Under the pieces are notes generated by a model. That model saw only the letters and a list, made by a program, of their open reading frames with translations, had not been told where the DNA came from and ran no database searches. DNA of 64,000 nucleotides from Bradyrhizobium semiaridum (GTDB lineage: Bacteria; Pseudomonadota; Alphaproteobacteria; Rhizobiales; Xanthobacteraceae): the NCBI RefSeq assembly GCF_020329505.1, contig NZ_JAGKJJ010000022.1, positions 43,614 through 107,613 of the forward strand, read 5' to 3'. Below are positions 46,269 through 56,022 of the stretch, piece by piece. How positions within the stretch are numbered: the first letter of the stretch is position 1; each line of letters starts with the position of its first letter. The position numbers were made by a program, and so were the translations under genes.

Positions 46269-47258
46269 GTGTATCGCCGCGCCGGCCTTTCGCGGACCAT
46301 GACGCTCGTCGCGACGCTGCTGTGCACGGCGGTTTCGGCGAGCGCCCCTGCGCGCGAATTCCGCACGGCCGATACTCAGAATGAGGATTATCCGACGGTC
46401 CAGGCGCTGAATTACATGGGCCATCTGATCGCCGAACGCAGCAATGGCCGGCATCGGATGGTGGTCTTCCATTCCCGCCAGCTCGGCGAGGAAAAGGAGA
46501 CGCTGGAGCAGACCCGGGCCGGGGCCATCGACCTCAACCGGACCAACGTCGCGCTGATCGGGACGATGGTGCCGTCCGTGAACGTGCTGGCGATGCCGTT
46601 CCTGTTTCGGTCGCTTGAGCACCTGCGAAAGGTGCTGGACGGGCCGATCGGCGCCGAGATCCTGAACAGCTTCGAAGCGCACGGCTTCGTCGGGCTGGCG
46701 TTCTACGATTCCGGCGCCCGCTCGATCTACAACAGCGTCCGGCCGGTGCGGTCGCTCGAGGATCTCAAGGGCCTGCGGTTGCGGGTGCAGCAGTCGCAGC
46801 AGATGTCGGACATGATCCGCGCGCTCGGCGCCGAGCCAGTCGAGATGCCCTACGGCCAGGTCCTGACCGGGCTCGCCAACAGGCTGATCGACGGTGCCGA
46901 GAACAACTGGCCATCCTTCGTCACCACCGGCCACTACAAATATGCCGGCAACTATTCCCTGACCATGCACACGGTGAGCCCGGAGGTGCTGGTGATGTCG
47001 CAAAAAGCCTGGGCCAGCCTGTCGCCGGGCGAGCAGGCGACCTTCCGCGAGGCCGCGCAGCGCTCCAGCATCTACATGCGCGAGAAATGGAAGGAGCTCG
47101 AGGAGCGCTCGCAGAAGCAGGCGCAGGACGCCGGCGTCAGGATCGTCACGGAGATCGACCGCAAGCCGTTCGAGGCGGCGATGGCCGGCATCTACGCCAG
47201 GGCCGAGCGCGATCCCGCGATCTCGGCGCTGATCGAACGCATCCGCAACGTGGAGTAA
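46269..47258 (+). CDS. TRAP-type periplasmic solute-binding protein (DctP-like)
   Basis: A 329-residue protein with a signal sequence (about residues 1-28, LSRTMTLVATLLCTAVSASA) and the DctP fold (RVQQSQQMSDMIRALGAEPVEMPYGQVLTGL in part holds the ligand-binding arginine region). Start GTG 46269. No TRAP permease genes (DctQ/DctM) are adjacent. Instead it is followed after 7 bp by a sensor kinase and two further signalling genes, so it probably presents its ligand to the kinase rather than to a transporter. Confidence 0.9.
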   Translation: MYRRAGLSRTMTLVATLLCTAVSASAPAREFRTADTQNEDYPTVQALNYMGHLIAERSNGRHRMVVFHSRQLGEEKETLEQTRAGAIDLNRTNVALIGTMVPSVNVLAMPFLFRSLEHLRKVLDGPIGAEILNSFEAHGFVGLAFYDSGARSIYNSVRPVRSLEDLKGLRLRVQQSQQMSDMIRALGAEPVEMPYGQVLTGLANRLIDGAENNWPSFVTTGHYKYAGNYSLTMHTVSPEVLVMSQKAWASLSPGEQATFREAAQRSSIYMREKWKELEERSQKQAQDAGVRIVTEIDRKPFEAAMAGIYARAERDPAISALIERIRNVE

Positions 47259-47265
47259 CCGGAGC

Positions 47266-49359
47266 TTGGCCGCGACCAACCAGGACAATGTGACGAAATC
47301 GCCGGCGGCGTTCGGGCCGCAGGGCCGCTTCCGCGTTGTCCAGCTGCTGCGTGCGGTGCCGATCCGCTGGCGCATCCTGTCGATCGCCCTGCTCAATTCG
47401 GCGGTCGTGATCGCGCTCGCCTTCCTGATCTGGAACGGCGCCAAGGTGCTCGGCTCGGCCTGGGACGATGTCCGCCAGGTGCGGGAGTCCGACAAGATTC
47501 TCGCCAAGCTGGAAAGCGAGACCTCCAGGCTGCAGAACCTGATCCACCGCTACATCAACCAGCCGAGCCCGGACCTGTTCGCGGAGATCCTGCTGCTGCG
47601 CGAGGCGGTGCTCGGCACGCTGACCAACCGGGCCTCGACCGATCCGATGCTGTCGGGCTCGGTGGAGGAGCTGGAGCGCACCACCAGCCGCTTCCTCGAC
47701 GGCTTCGGCGAGCTGCGCACCCTGCAGACCGCCATCACCAAGACCTATGACGAGCAGGTGCTGGCGCCGACCAGGGACATGGCCGGGCTGTATTCGATCA
47801 TCGAGGGCGCGACCGGCCATCGCGACGCGCTGATCTGGCCGGCGCTCGGCAAGTCCCGCGAGGCCTTCACCTCGTTGCTGGTCGCCGCCAACGCCTATTA
47901 CCTGTCGCTCGCCTCGGCGTCCGCCGAGGAAGCCCGCCGCAACACCGATACGATCGAGAAGACCATCCCGGTCATGGCCGATCTTGCCGACAACGACCTG
48001 CAGCGCATGGCGCTGGCGCGGCTGAAGGTGAAGACCGCGGAGCTGCGCGACGGGCTCGCCAAGCTGAGCGAGCAGCTCGCCGGCCGCACCGAGCTATTGC
48101 GCAACACCATCGACGCCAGCCAGGCCGACGCGATCGGCGCGATCGACGACCTCTCGACCAAGATGCGCCAGCGCGAGCAGAAAGCGCAGGAGACGTTCGA
48201 CAAGACGCTGTCCGCGATCTCGCGCCGGGTGCTGTCGATCGCGGTGATCTTCCTCGGCATCATCATGGCCGCCGGCGTCATGATCGCGCTGTCGATCCGG
48301 CTGCCGCTGGCGCAGATCATGGCCGCGATGCGCACCATCACCTCGGGCGATCTCGACCGGCCGGTGCAGGGCACCTCGGCCAAGGACGAGGTCGGCGCGA
48401 TGGCGCGCGCGGTCGAGGTGTTCCGCGAGAACGCGATCGCCAAGCGCAAGACCGAGGACGAGCTGCGCACCGCCAAGGAGAAGGCCGAGTCCGCGCTGCT
48501 CGAGCTCAACACCGCGCAGCAGAACCTGATCGATGCCGAGCGCCTCGCAGCGCTCGGCGGCCTCGTCGCCGGCGTCGCGCACGAGGTCAACAACCCGATC
48601 GGCATCAGCCTCACGGTCGCCTCGAGCTTCGCGCGGCGTACCGAGATCTTCGAGAACGATCTGAAGACCGAGCAGTTGCGCCGCTCCAAGCTCGACGAGT
48701 TCGTCCGCACCTCGCGCGATGCCGCCCAGCAGCTGGTCGCCAATCTGCAGCGCGCCGGTGAACTGATCCAGTCGTTCAAGCAGGTCGCGGTCGACCGCTC
48801 GCATGCCGAGCGGCGCCAGTTCGCCTTGAGCGAATCGACCGACCAGATCGTGGCCAGCCTGCGCCCGGTGCTGAAGAAGGCGGCCATCGCGCTGTCGGTC
48901 GACGTGCCCGACGGGCTGCTGATCGACGGTTATCCCGGGGCGTATGGCCAGATCTTAACCAATCTTTTCCTCAACGCCGTCAATCATGCCTTTGCCGACG
49001 GCCGCTCCGGCACCATCACGATCTCGGCGCGCGGGCGCGGCCCCGACGATGTCGAGATCATTTTCGCCGACGACGGAGCCGGCATGACGCCGGACGTGCA
49101 GCGGCAGGCGTTCGACCCCTTCTTTACGACGCGCCGCAACGAAGGTGGTACGGGCCTCGGCCTGCATATCGTCTATAACCTCGTCACCCAGCAGCTCGGT
49201 GGACGCATGATGCTGGAGTCAAGACTAGGACAAGGCACCACTTTTCGCATTATCATGCCCAGGATCGCCAAAGGACACCCCATGGGGCAGCCCACGATCG
49301 CTGACGCAGCAGCCGACGGAACCAGTCAATGGCCGAACAGGACGATGTCCTCCAACTGA
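47266..49359 (+). CDS. membrane sensor histidine kinase
   Basis: About 697 residues. TM1 at about 25-48, a periplasmic helical domain at about 50-310, TM2 at about 320-345, HAMP at about 346-400, a coiled coil, and a kinase core with His439 in GVAHEVNNPIG. The ATPase motifs are NLFLNAVNHAF, DDGAGMTPD and GGTGLGLHIV. The long periplasmic region fits contact with the upstream DctP-like protein. The start could be TTG 47266 or GTG 47290, the latter with a better-spaced AGGA. The end overlaps the next gene by 31 bp. Confidence 0.9.
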   Translation: MAATNQDNVTKSPAAFGPQGRFRVVQLLRAVPIRWRILSIALLNSAVVIALAFLIWNGAKVLGSAWDDVRQVRESDKILAKLESETSRLQNLIHRYINQPSPDLFAEILLLREAVLGTLTNRASTDPMLSGSVEELERTTSRFLDGFGELRTLQTAITKTYDEQVLAPTRDMAGLYSIIEGATGHRDALIWPALGKSREAFTSLLVAANAYYLSLASASAEEARRNTDTIEKTIPVMADLADNDLQRMALARLKVKTAELRDGLAKLSEQLAGRTELLRNTIDASQADAIGAIDDLSTKMRQREQKAQETFDKTLSAISRRVLSIAVIFLGIIMAAGVMIALSIRLPLAQIMAAMRTITSGDLDRPVQGTSAKDEVGAMARAVEVFRENAIAKRKTEDELRTAKEKAESALLELNTAQQNLIDAERLAALGGLVAGVAHEVNNPIGISLTVASSFARRTEIFENDLKTEQLRRSKLDEFVRTSRDAAQQLVANLQRAGELIQSFKQVAVDRSHAERRQFALSESTDQIVASLRPVLKKAAIALSVDVPDGLLIDGYPGAYGQILTNLFLNAVNHAFADGRSGTITISARGRGPDDVEIIFADDGAGMTPDVQRQAFDPFFTTRRNEGGTGLGLHIVYNLVTQQLGGRMMLESRLGQGTTFRIIMPRIAKGHPMGQPTIADAAADGTSQWPNRTMSSN

Positions 49360-51077
49360 TCGACGATACCGAGAGCCCCCCGGAGGACTCGTCGGCCCGC
49401 AAATGGAAGATCGCAGTCATCGACGACGATCATGCGGTGCATGAGGGCACCCGCTTCGCGCTGAGCGACTACAATCTGAACGGCTCGACGCTGGAGATCC
49501 TGTCGGCCTATTCCGCGGCCGAAGGTCGCACGCTGATGCGGGACAACCCCGACATCGCAGCCGTGCTGCTCGACGTCATCATGGAGACCGACGTCGCCGG
49601 ACTCGAGCTCGTCGAATACATCCGCAACGAGATCAAGAACGAGACCGTCCGCATCATCCTGCGCACCGGCCAGCCGGGCCAGGCGCCGGAGCGGCGGGTG
49701 ATCGTCCAGTACGACATCAACGACTACAAGGCGAAGACCGAGCTCACCGCCGACAAGCTGTTCACCTCGCTGACCGCGGCGCTGCGCAGCTACCAGCAGC
49801 TCGAGCGGATGGTGCAGACGCGGCGCGGGCTCGAGATCATCATCGACGCCGCCTCGACGCTGTACGACTTCAAGTCGATGCAGCGGCTGGCCGAGGGCGT
49901 GCTGACCCAGCTCGCCTCGCTGCTCAACGTCGACTGCGCCGGCATCCTGGTGCTGCGCGACAACGGCAATGCGGCCGCGGCCGATTTCTCCGTGCTGGCC
50001 TGTTCCGGCTGCTACAGCCGCTTCATCGGCACCACCTCGTCGAAGTCGCTCGATCCCGATCTGCGGCAGATGGTGGAGGCCGCGTTCCAGCGCCGCAAGA
50101 ACGAGTTCGCCGACCATCGCAGCGTGCTCTATCTGCGCACCGGCTCCGGCCGCGAGGTCGTGGTGCTGCTGCAGGCCGAGCGCCCGCTCTCCGACACCGA
50201 CCGTGCGCTGGTCGAGATCTTCTCGAGCCGGCTGTCGATCGCGTTCGACAACGTGATCCTGTACCGGCAGCTGCACGAGGCCAACACCCAGCTCGAAGAC
50301 CGCGTCGCGCAGCGCACCCGTGCGCTGATGCAGGCCAACCGGCGGCTGTCGGCGCAATGGCTGCGGCTGCAGCGCGCCAACGGCTTCAAGAACGAGATCC
50401 TCGGCACCGTCGCCCACGATTTGAAGAACCCGCTCGGCGTCATCCTCGGCCGCACCGAGATGCTGACCGAATTGATCGGCGCCGGCTCGTCGAAGGAGAG
50501 CATCACCGCGCAGGTCGATCACATCAGGGATGCGACCAAACGGCTGACCTCGATGGTCGACCATTTGATCTCGGATGCGATGGCCGACGCTTTCGACATC
50601 ACCATCCGCCGCGAGCCGGTCGACGTCGCGGCTCTCGTCAACGAGGTCTCCGAGGCCAATTTGCCCTCGGCGATCAACAAGCAGCAGAGCATCGCGGTCT
50701 CGGGACCGCAGCATTTCGTCACGATGTGCGACGCCGACCGGATCCGCGAGGCGATCGACAACCTGCTCAGCAACGCCATCAAATACTCGCCGATCGGCGG
50801 CAAGATCACGGTGACCGTCAGCCATGAGGGCGAGAACACCGTGATCCGGATCGCCGATCAGGGCCCCGGCCTCAGCCCGGAGGATCTCGGGCGGCTGTTC
50901 GGCCGGTTCCAGCGGCTGTCGGCCAAGCCGACCGCGGGCGAGAGCTCGACCGGCCTCGGCCTGTCCATTGTCAAGCGCATCATCGACATGCATGGCGGCC
51001 ATGTGACCGCGGAAAGCCCGGGTCCCGGACAGGGCTCGACCTTTACGGTTACACTGCCCGCGACAGAGCCATCATGA
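49329..51077 (+). CDS. receiver-DUF3369-histidine kinase signalling protein
   Basis: A 582-residue soluble protein. An N-terminal receiver (about residues 27-150; IAVIDDDH and phospho-acceptor Asp82 in LLDVIMETD), a central DUF3369/GAF-like domain (about 165-330), a coiled coil and a C-terminal kinase with His363 in TVAHDLKNPLG, NLLSNAIKYSP and STGLGLSIVK. The order receiver-then-kinase suggests it relays phosphate from the membrane kinase onward. Its start overlaps the previous gene by 31 bp and its stop overlaps the next start (ATGA). Confidence 0.9.
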   Translation: MAEQDDVLQLIDDTESPPEDSSARKWKIAVIDDDHAVHEGTRFALSDYNLNGSTLEILSAYSAAEGRTLMRDNPDIAAVLLDVIMETDVAGLELVEYIRNEIKNETVRIILRTGQPGQAPERRVIVQYDINDYKAKTELTADKLFTSLTAALRSYQQLERMVQTRRGLEIIIDAASTLYDFKSMQRLAEGVLTQLASLLNVDCAGILVLRDNGNAAAADFSVLACSGCYSRFIGTTSSKSLDPDLRQMVEAAFQRRKNEFADHRSVLYLRTGSGREVVVLLQAERPLSDTDRALVEIFSSRLSIAFDNVILYRQLHEANTQLEDRVAQRTRALMQANRRLSAQWLRLQRANGFKNEILGTVAHDLKNPLGVILGRTEMLTELIGAGSSKESITAQVDHIRDATKRLTSMVDHLISDAMADAFDITIRREPVDVAALVNEVSEANLPSAINKQQSIAVSGPQHFVTMCDADRIREAIDNLLSNAIKYSPIGGKITVTVSHEGENTVIRIADQGPGLSPEDLGRLFGRFQRLSAKPTAGESSTGLGLSIVKRIIDMHGGHVTAESPGPGQGSTFTVTLPATEPS

Positions 51078-51811
51078 GCCAGACACCGCATATCTTCATC
51101 GTCGACGACGAGGCGCCGGCCCGCGAGATGGTCGGCGATTACCTCAAGATGCACGGCTTCGGCGTGACCCTGTGCGATGGCGGCAAGAGCCTGCGCAAGG
51201 AGATCGAGAGCAGCACGCCCGATCTCGTGGTGCTGGATCTCAACATGCCCGAGGAAGACGGGCTGTCGATCATCCGCGACCTCAAGAGCAAGATCAACGT
51301 CCCCGTCATCATGCTGACAGCTACTGCCAGCCCGATCGACCGCGTGGTCGGACTCGAGCTCGGCGCCGACGATTACGTCGCAAAACCCTGCGAATTGCGC
51401 GAGCTGATGGCCCGCATCCGCTCGGTGCTGCGGCGCAGCGGTCCCGCCAAGGCGGCGGCGCCCGAACCTTCGGCCGCCAAGGCCGAGAAGGAGCAATTGG
51501 TGCGGTTCGGCACCAAATGGCTCGACCTCGAGGCCCAGGCGCTGCGCGACGACGAGGGCAACGAGCACCCGCTGACCGCCTCCGAATTCGGCCTGCTCAA
51601 GGTGTTCGCGGCCAATCCCAAACGCGTTTTGTCGCGCGAGCGGCTCCTGGAACTCGCCAATGCCCGCGACGCCGAGGCCTTTGACCGCGCCGTCGACCTC
51701 CGCATCATGCGCATCCGCCGCAAGATCGAGTTCGACCCGAGCAAGCCGTCGGTGATCCGCACCATCCGCGGCGGCGGCTATCTGTTCTCGCCGACCGGGG
51801 ATAAGGCTTAG
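51074..51811 (+). CDS. OmpR/PhoB-family response regulator
   Basis: A 245-residue regulator. The receiver has Asp-Asp at 11-12 and phospho-acceptor Asp55 in VVLDLNMPEEDG. An Ala/Pro-rich linker is at about 122-150. The winged-helix DNA-binding domain is at about 150-240 (LTASEFGLLKVFAANPKRVLSRERLLEL in part). It is the output of the four-gene signalling operon. Its target genes are not evident here. Confidence 0.92.
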   Translation: MSQTPHIFIVDDEAPAREMVGDYLKMHGFGVTLCDGGKSLRKEIESSTPDLVVLDLNMPEEDGLSIIRDLKSKINVPVIMLTATASPIDRVVGLELGADDYVAKPCELRELMARIRSVLRRSGPAKAAAPEPSAAKAEKEQLVRFGTKWLDLEAQALRDDEGNEHPLTASEFGLLKVFAANPKRVLSRERLLELANARDAEAFDRAVDLRIMRIRRKIEFDPSKPSVIRTIRGGGYLFSPTGDKA

Positions 51812-51828
51812 GCGTTGCGCTGCTGATC

Positions 51829-51940
51829 CGTCATCCTGAGGCGCTCGCCTCTTCGGCGAGCCTCGAAGGATGAATCGGCCACCAGCCGGGCCGTGCATCC
51901 TTCGAGGCTCGCCGAAGAGGCTCGCACCTCGGGATGACGG
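51829..51940. repeat. palindromic repeat, family 4
   Basis: CGTCATCCTGAGGCGCTCGC at the left, GCTCGCACCTCGGGATGACG at the right, and the same CGGCCACCAGCCGGGCC centre as the copy at 14642-14750. It lies between the response regulator and polA. Confidence 0.85.
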
Positions 51941-52028
51941 GTCTGAGCTAGGCGAAATCGCTGTGCGGCACCCCGAAATCCACACCGTCAAGGCTGTCAA
52001 TTCGCGCGAAAATCCCTAAGTTTCCGCC

Positions 52029-55000
52029 ATGCCGAAGACAGCCTCCAAAGCCCCCGCCAAATCAGCCGACAAGACCCCAGCAAAGCCCGTCGCAGCCAAG
52101 GCCGCGGGGAAGGGCGACCACGTCTTTCTGGTCGACGGCTCCTCCTACATCTTCCGCGCCTATCACGCGCTGCCGCCGCTGAACCGCAAGTCCGACGGGC
52201 TGCAGGTCAACGCCGTGCTCGGCTTCTGCAACATGCTGTGGAAGCTGCTGCGCGAAATGCCCGACGACAACAAGCCGACGCATCTGGCGATCGTGTTCGA
52301 CAAGTCGGAGATCACCTTCCGCAACAAGATCTATCCCGACTACAAGGCGCACCGGCCGCCGGCGCCCGACGATCTGATCCCGCAATTCGCGCTGATCCGC
52401 GAGGCGGTGCGCGCCTTCGACCTGCCCTGCCTCGAGCAGGTCGGCTTCGAGGCCGACGACCTGATCGCGACCTATGCCCGCCTTGCCTCAGAGCGCGGCT
52501 CGACCACGACGATCGTGTCGTCGGACAAGGACCTGATGCAGCTCGTCACCGACAAGGTGGTGATGTTCGACACCATGAAGGACCGCCGCATCGGCCGCGA
52601 CGAGGTGATCGAGAAGTTCGGCGTGCCGCCGGAGAAGGTGGTCGAGGTGCAGGCGCTGGCGGGCGACTCCACCGATAACGTGCCCGGCGTGCCAGGCATC
52701 GGCGTCAAGACCGCGGCGCAGCTGATCATCGAATACGGCGATCTCGACCAGCTCTTGTTCCGCGCCACCGAGATCAAGCAGCCGAAGCGGCGCGAGGCGT
52801 TGCTGGAGAACGCCGAGAAGGCGCGCATCTCGCGGCAGCTGGTTCTGCTCGACGACAAGGTCGAGCTCGAAGTGCCGCTCGACGATCTCGCCGTGCATGA
52901 GCCCGACCCGCGCCGGCTGATCGCCTTCCTCAAGGCGATGGAGTTCTCCACCCTCACCCGGCGCGTCGCCGAATACTCGCAGATCGACCCGGCCAGTGTC
53001 GACGCCGACCCCGGCAACAAGAGCGGCGCCAGTGTATTCTCACCGCTGCCGCCGTCGGATGTGAAGCCTGTGCCCGGCGACGGAACGACGGCCGCGGCAC
53101 CTGCGGCATCGGCCGTCAAGGAGCGCACAAAACCCACCGGCGCCCGCGACGACAAGGCCTCGAGCCTGAAAGGCACGCCGGCAGCACTGGCGGAAAGCCG
53201 CGGCGAAGCCATTCGCAAGATCGGCTTCGAGCGCAGCAAGTATCAGGCGATCGGCAGCCTCGACCAGCTCAACGCCTTCCTCGCACGCGCGCAGGACACT
53301 GGCTATCTCGCGATCGAGGCGATGAGCGAATCGATCGACCCGATGCAGGCCGAGCTGTCCGGGCTCGCGCTCGCGGTTGCGCCGAACGACGCCTGCTACG
53401 TGCCGCTCGGCCACAAGCAGCCCGGCGGCGGCGCCGGTCTGTTCGACGCCGGCCTGGCGCCCGGCCAGATCAAGCCGGCCGATGCGCTCGCCGCGCTGAA
53501 GCCGCTGCTTGAGTCCACAGGCATCCAGAAGGTCGGCTTCAACACCAAATTCACCGCGGTGCTGCTGGCGCAGCACGGCATCACCCTTGCCAACACCGAC
53601 GATGCTCAGCTGATGTCCTATGCGCTCGACGCCGGCCGCGGCTCGCATGCGCTGGAGCAGCTCGCCGAGCGCTGGTTCGGCCATGCCGTCGTCAGCTATG
53701 GCGGTCTCGTCGGCAGCGGCAAGGGCAAGCTGACCTTTGATCAGGTCACGATCGACAAGGCCACAGAATACGCCGCCGAAAGCGCCGACGTGATTCTGCG
53801 GCTGTGGCGCGTGCTGAAGCCGCGCCTCGTCTCCGAGCGGATGCTGACGGTCTACGAGACGCTGGAGCGGCCGCTGGTCGCGGTGCTGGCGCGGATGGAA
53901 CGGCGCGGCATTTCGATCGACCGTCAGGTGCTGTCGCGGCTGTCGGGCGAATTCGCCCAGACCGCGGCGCGGGTCGAGGCCGAGATTCAGGAGATCGCCG
54001 GCGAGCCGGTCAATGTCGGCAGCCCCAAGCAGATCGGCGACATCATCTTCGGCAAGATGGGATTGCCCGGCGGCACCAAGACCAAGACCGGCGCGTGGTC
54101 GACCACCGCCCAGGTGCTGGACGATCTCGCCGAGCAGGGCCACGAATTCCCGAAGCGGATTCTGGAGTGGCGCCAGGTCTCCAAGCTGAAATCGACCTAC
54201 ACCGATGCGCTGCCGACCTACGTCAACCCGCAGACCCATCGCGTGCATACGACCTACGCGCTGGCCGCGACCACGACGGGCCGGCTGTCGTCGAACGAGC
54301 CGAATTTGCAGAACATCCCGGTCCGCACCGAGGACGGCCGGAAAATCCGCCGCGCCTTCATCGCGACGCCGGGTCACAAGCTGGTGTCGGCGGACTACTC
54401 GCAGATCGAGCTGCGGCTGCTCGCCGAGATCGCCGACGTGCCGGTGCTGCGCCAGGCGTTCCGCGATGGACTCGACATCCACGCGATGACGGCCTCCGAA
54501 ATGTTCGGCGTGCCGATCAAGGACATGCCGAGCGAGGTGCGGCGCCGGGCGAAAGCGATCAACTTCGGCATCATCTACGGCATCTCGGCGTTCGGCCTCG
54601 CCAACCAGCTCGGCATCGCCCGCGAGGAAGCCTCGGCCTACATCAAGAAATACTTCGAGCGCTTCCCCGGCATCCGCGCCTATATGGACGAGACCAAGGA
54701 TGCCTGCCGCAGGAACGGCTACGTCACCACGCTGTTCGGCCGAAAGATGTACTATCCGGACATCAAGGCCTCCAACGCCTCGGTGCGCGCCTTCAACGAA
54801 CGCGCCGCGATCAACGCCCGCCTGCAAGGCACCGCCGCCGACATCATCCGCCGCGCCATGATCCGCGTCGAGGACGCGCTCGCCGAGAAGAAGCTCTCGG
54901 CCCAGATGCTGCTGCAGGTGCATGACGAGCTGATCTTCGAGGTGCCGGACGATGAAGTCGCGGCGACCTTGCCGGTGGTGCAGAAGGTGATGCAGGACGC

Positions 55001-55079
55001 CCCGTTCCCCGCCGTGATCCTGTCGCTGCCGCTGCAGGTCGACGCGCGCGCGGCGACCAATTGGGACGAGGCGCATTAA
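52029..55079 (+). CDS. polA: DNA polymerase I
   Basis: A 1016-residue PolA. The 5'-3' exonuclease domain is at about residues 30-320, followed by a low-complexity Ala/Pro/Lys linker at about 320-395. A 3'-5' exonuclease-like domain covers about 400-600 and the polymerase about 610-1016, with motif A DYSQIELRLLAEI, motif B RRRAKAINFGIIYG and motif C QVHDELIFEV. In the proofreading domain the four catalytic acids appear to be lost: Glu430, Met432, Thr509 and Ser585 stand at the E. coli D355, E357, D424 and D501 positions. It should fill gaps and remove primers but not proofread. Confidence 0.95.
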   Translation: MPKTASKAPAKSADKTPAKPVAAKAAGKGDHVFLVDGSSYIFRAYHALPPLNRKSDGLQVNAVLGFCNMLWKLLREMPDDNKPTHLAIVFDKSEITFRNKIYPDYKAHRPPAPDDLIPQFALIREAVRAFDLPCLEQVGFEADDLIATYARLASERGSTTTIVSSDKDLMQLVTDKVVMFDTMKDRRIGRDEVIEKFGVPPEKVVEVQALAGDSTDNVPGVPGIGVKTAAQLIIEYGDLDQLLFRATEIKQPKRREALLENAEKARISRQLVLLDDKVELEVPLDDLAVHEPDPRRLIAFLKAMEFSTLTRRVAEYSQIDPASVDADPGNKSGASVFSPLPPSDVKPVPGDGTTAAAPAASAVKERTKPTGARDDKASSLKGTPAALAESRGEAIRKIGFERSKYQAIGSLDQLNAFLARAQDTGYLAIEAMSESIDPMQAELSGLALAVAPNDACYVPLGHKQPGGGAGLFDAGLAPGQIKPADALAALKPLLESTGIQKVGFNTKFTAVLLAQHGITLANTDDAQLMSYALDAGRGSHALEQLAERWFGHAVVSYGGLVGSGKGKLTFDQVTIDKATEYAAESADVILRLWRVLKPRLVSERMLTVYETLERPLVAVLARMERRGISIDRQVLSRLSGEFAQTAARVEAEIQEIAGEPVNVGSPKQIGDIIFGKMGLPGGTKTKTGAWSTTAQVLDDLAEQGHEFPKRILEWRQVSKLKSTYTDALPTYVNPQTHRVHTTYALAATTTGRLSSNEPNLQNIPVRTEDGRKIRRAFIATPGHKLVSADYSQIELRLLAEIADVPVLRQAFRDGLDIHAMTASEMFGVPIKDMPSEVRRRAKAINFGIIYGISAFGLANQLGIAREEASAYIKKYFERFPGIRAYMDETKDACRRNGYVTTLFGRKMYYPDIKASNASVRAFNERAAINARLQGTAADIIRRAMIRVEDALAEKKLSAQMLLQVHDELIFEVPDDEVAATLPVVQKVMQDAPFPAVILSLPLQVDARAATNWDEAH

Positions 55080-55083
55080 GGCT

Positions 55084-55232
55084 TGCTTCACCTCTCCCCG
55101 CCTGCGGGGAGAGGTCGGGTCGCATCGCAGATGCGATCCGGTGAGGGGAAACCTCCGCGAACTCACTCTTACCATTCCTGCGGAGAGAGCCCCTCACCCA
55201 CCCTCTCCCCGCTAGAGCGGGGCGAGGAAGCC
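55084..55232. repeat. palindromic repeat, family 5
   Basis: ACCTCTCCCCGCCTGCGGGG at the left, CCCTCTCCCCGCTAGAGCGG at the right and a TCGCATCGCAGATGCGATCC hairpin inside. It lies directly after the polA stop. Confidence 0.85.
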
Positions 55233-55334
55233 CTTCCACCGCCGTAGCAGCTACATTGCTCCGAGAACAATTCAAACATGGCCGCGCGCCGGTTCACACG
55301 CTAAACATGCGTGCATCCCCTCGCGAGATCCGTC

Positions 55335-55970
55335 ATGCCCCACACATCCGCTTTGCTCGGCTTTGCCCTCGTGTCGCTCGGCATGGTGCTGACGCCGGGG
55401 CCGAACATGATCTATCTGATCTCGCGCTCGATCACGCAGGGACCGGCGGCGGGGATCGTTTCGCTCGGCGGCGTGGCGCTCGGCTTCGTGTTCTACATGC
55501 TGTGCGCGGCGTTCGGCATCACCGCGCTGCTGTTCGCGATTCCGTATGCCTACGACGCGCTGCGCTTCGCCGGCGCGGCCTATCTGCTGTGGCTGGCATG
55601 GCAGGCGCTGAAGCCCGGCGGCCGCTCGCCGTTCCAGGTCAAGACGCTCAAGGTCGACGGTCCGCGCAAGCTGTTCGCGATGGGCTTCGTCACCAATCTG
55701 CTCAACCCGAAGATCGCGATGCTCTATCTTGCGCTGCTGCCGCAGTTCATCGATCCCGCCGGCGGCAGCGTGCTGACGCAGTCGCTCGCGCTCGGCTCGA
55801 TCCAGATCGCGATCAGCGTCAGTGTCAATGCGATGATCGCGCTCGCCGCCGGCTCGATCGCGCTGTTCCTCGGCACCCGCCCGAGCTGGCTGCTGGTGCA
55901 GCGCTGGCTGATGGGTACCGTGCTGGCGGGGCTGGCGGTGAAGATGGCGCTCGAGGCGCGACGCGCCTAG
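55335..55970 (+). CDS. LysE/RhtB-family amino-acid exporter
   Basis: A 211-residue membrane protein with about six hydrophobic segments. The LysE signature MVLTPGPNMIYLISRSITQG is at about residues 17-36 and FVTNLLNPKIAMLYLALLPQF near 125-145 (in part). The family exports amino acids or their derivatives. Start ATG 55335. It is convergent with the dapD-like gene; the 52 bp between hold no recognisable terminator. Substrate unknown. Confidence 0.88.
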   Translation: MPHTSALLGFALVSLGMVLTPGPNMIYLISRSITQGPAAGIVSLGGVALGFVFYMLCAAFGITALLFAIPYAYDALRFAGAAYLLWLAWQALKPGGRSPFQVKTLKVDGPRKLFAMGFVTNLLNPKIAMLYLALLPQFIDPAGGSVLTQSLALGSIQIAISVSVNAMIALAAGSIALFLGTRPSWLLVQRWLMGTVLAGLAVKMALEARRA

Positions 55971-56022
55971 GCCGTGCGCCTATGAGCCGGCGCCGTCATG
56001 CGGCGGCGACGGCGACTTCCGC

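Noticed and set aside
53040..55175. 711-codon open frame on the minus strand
   Set aside because: Antisense shadow of polA with low-complexity composition.
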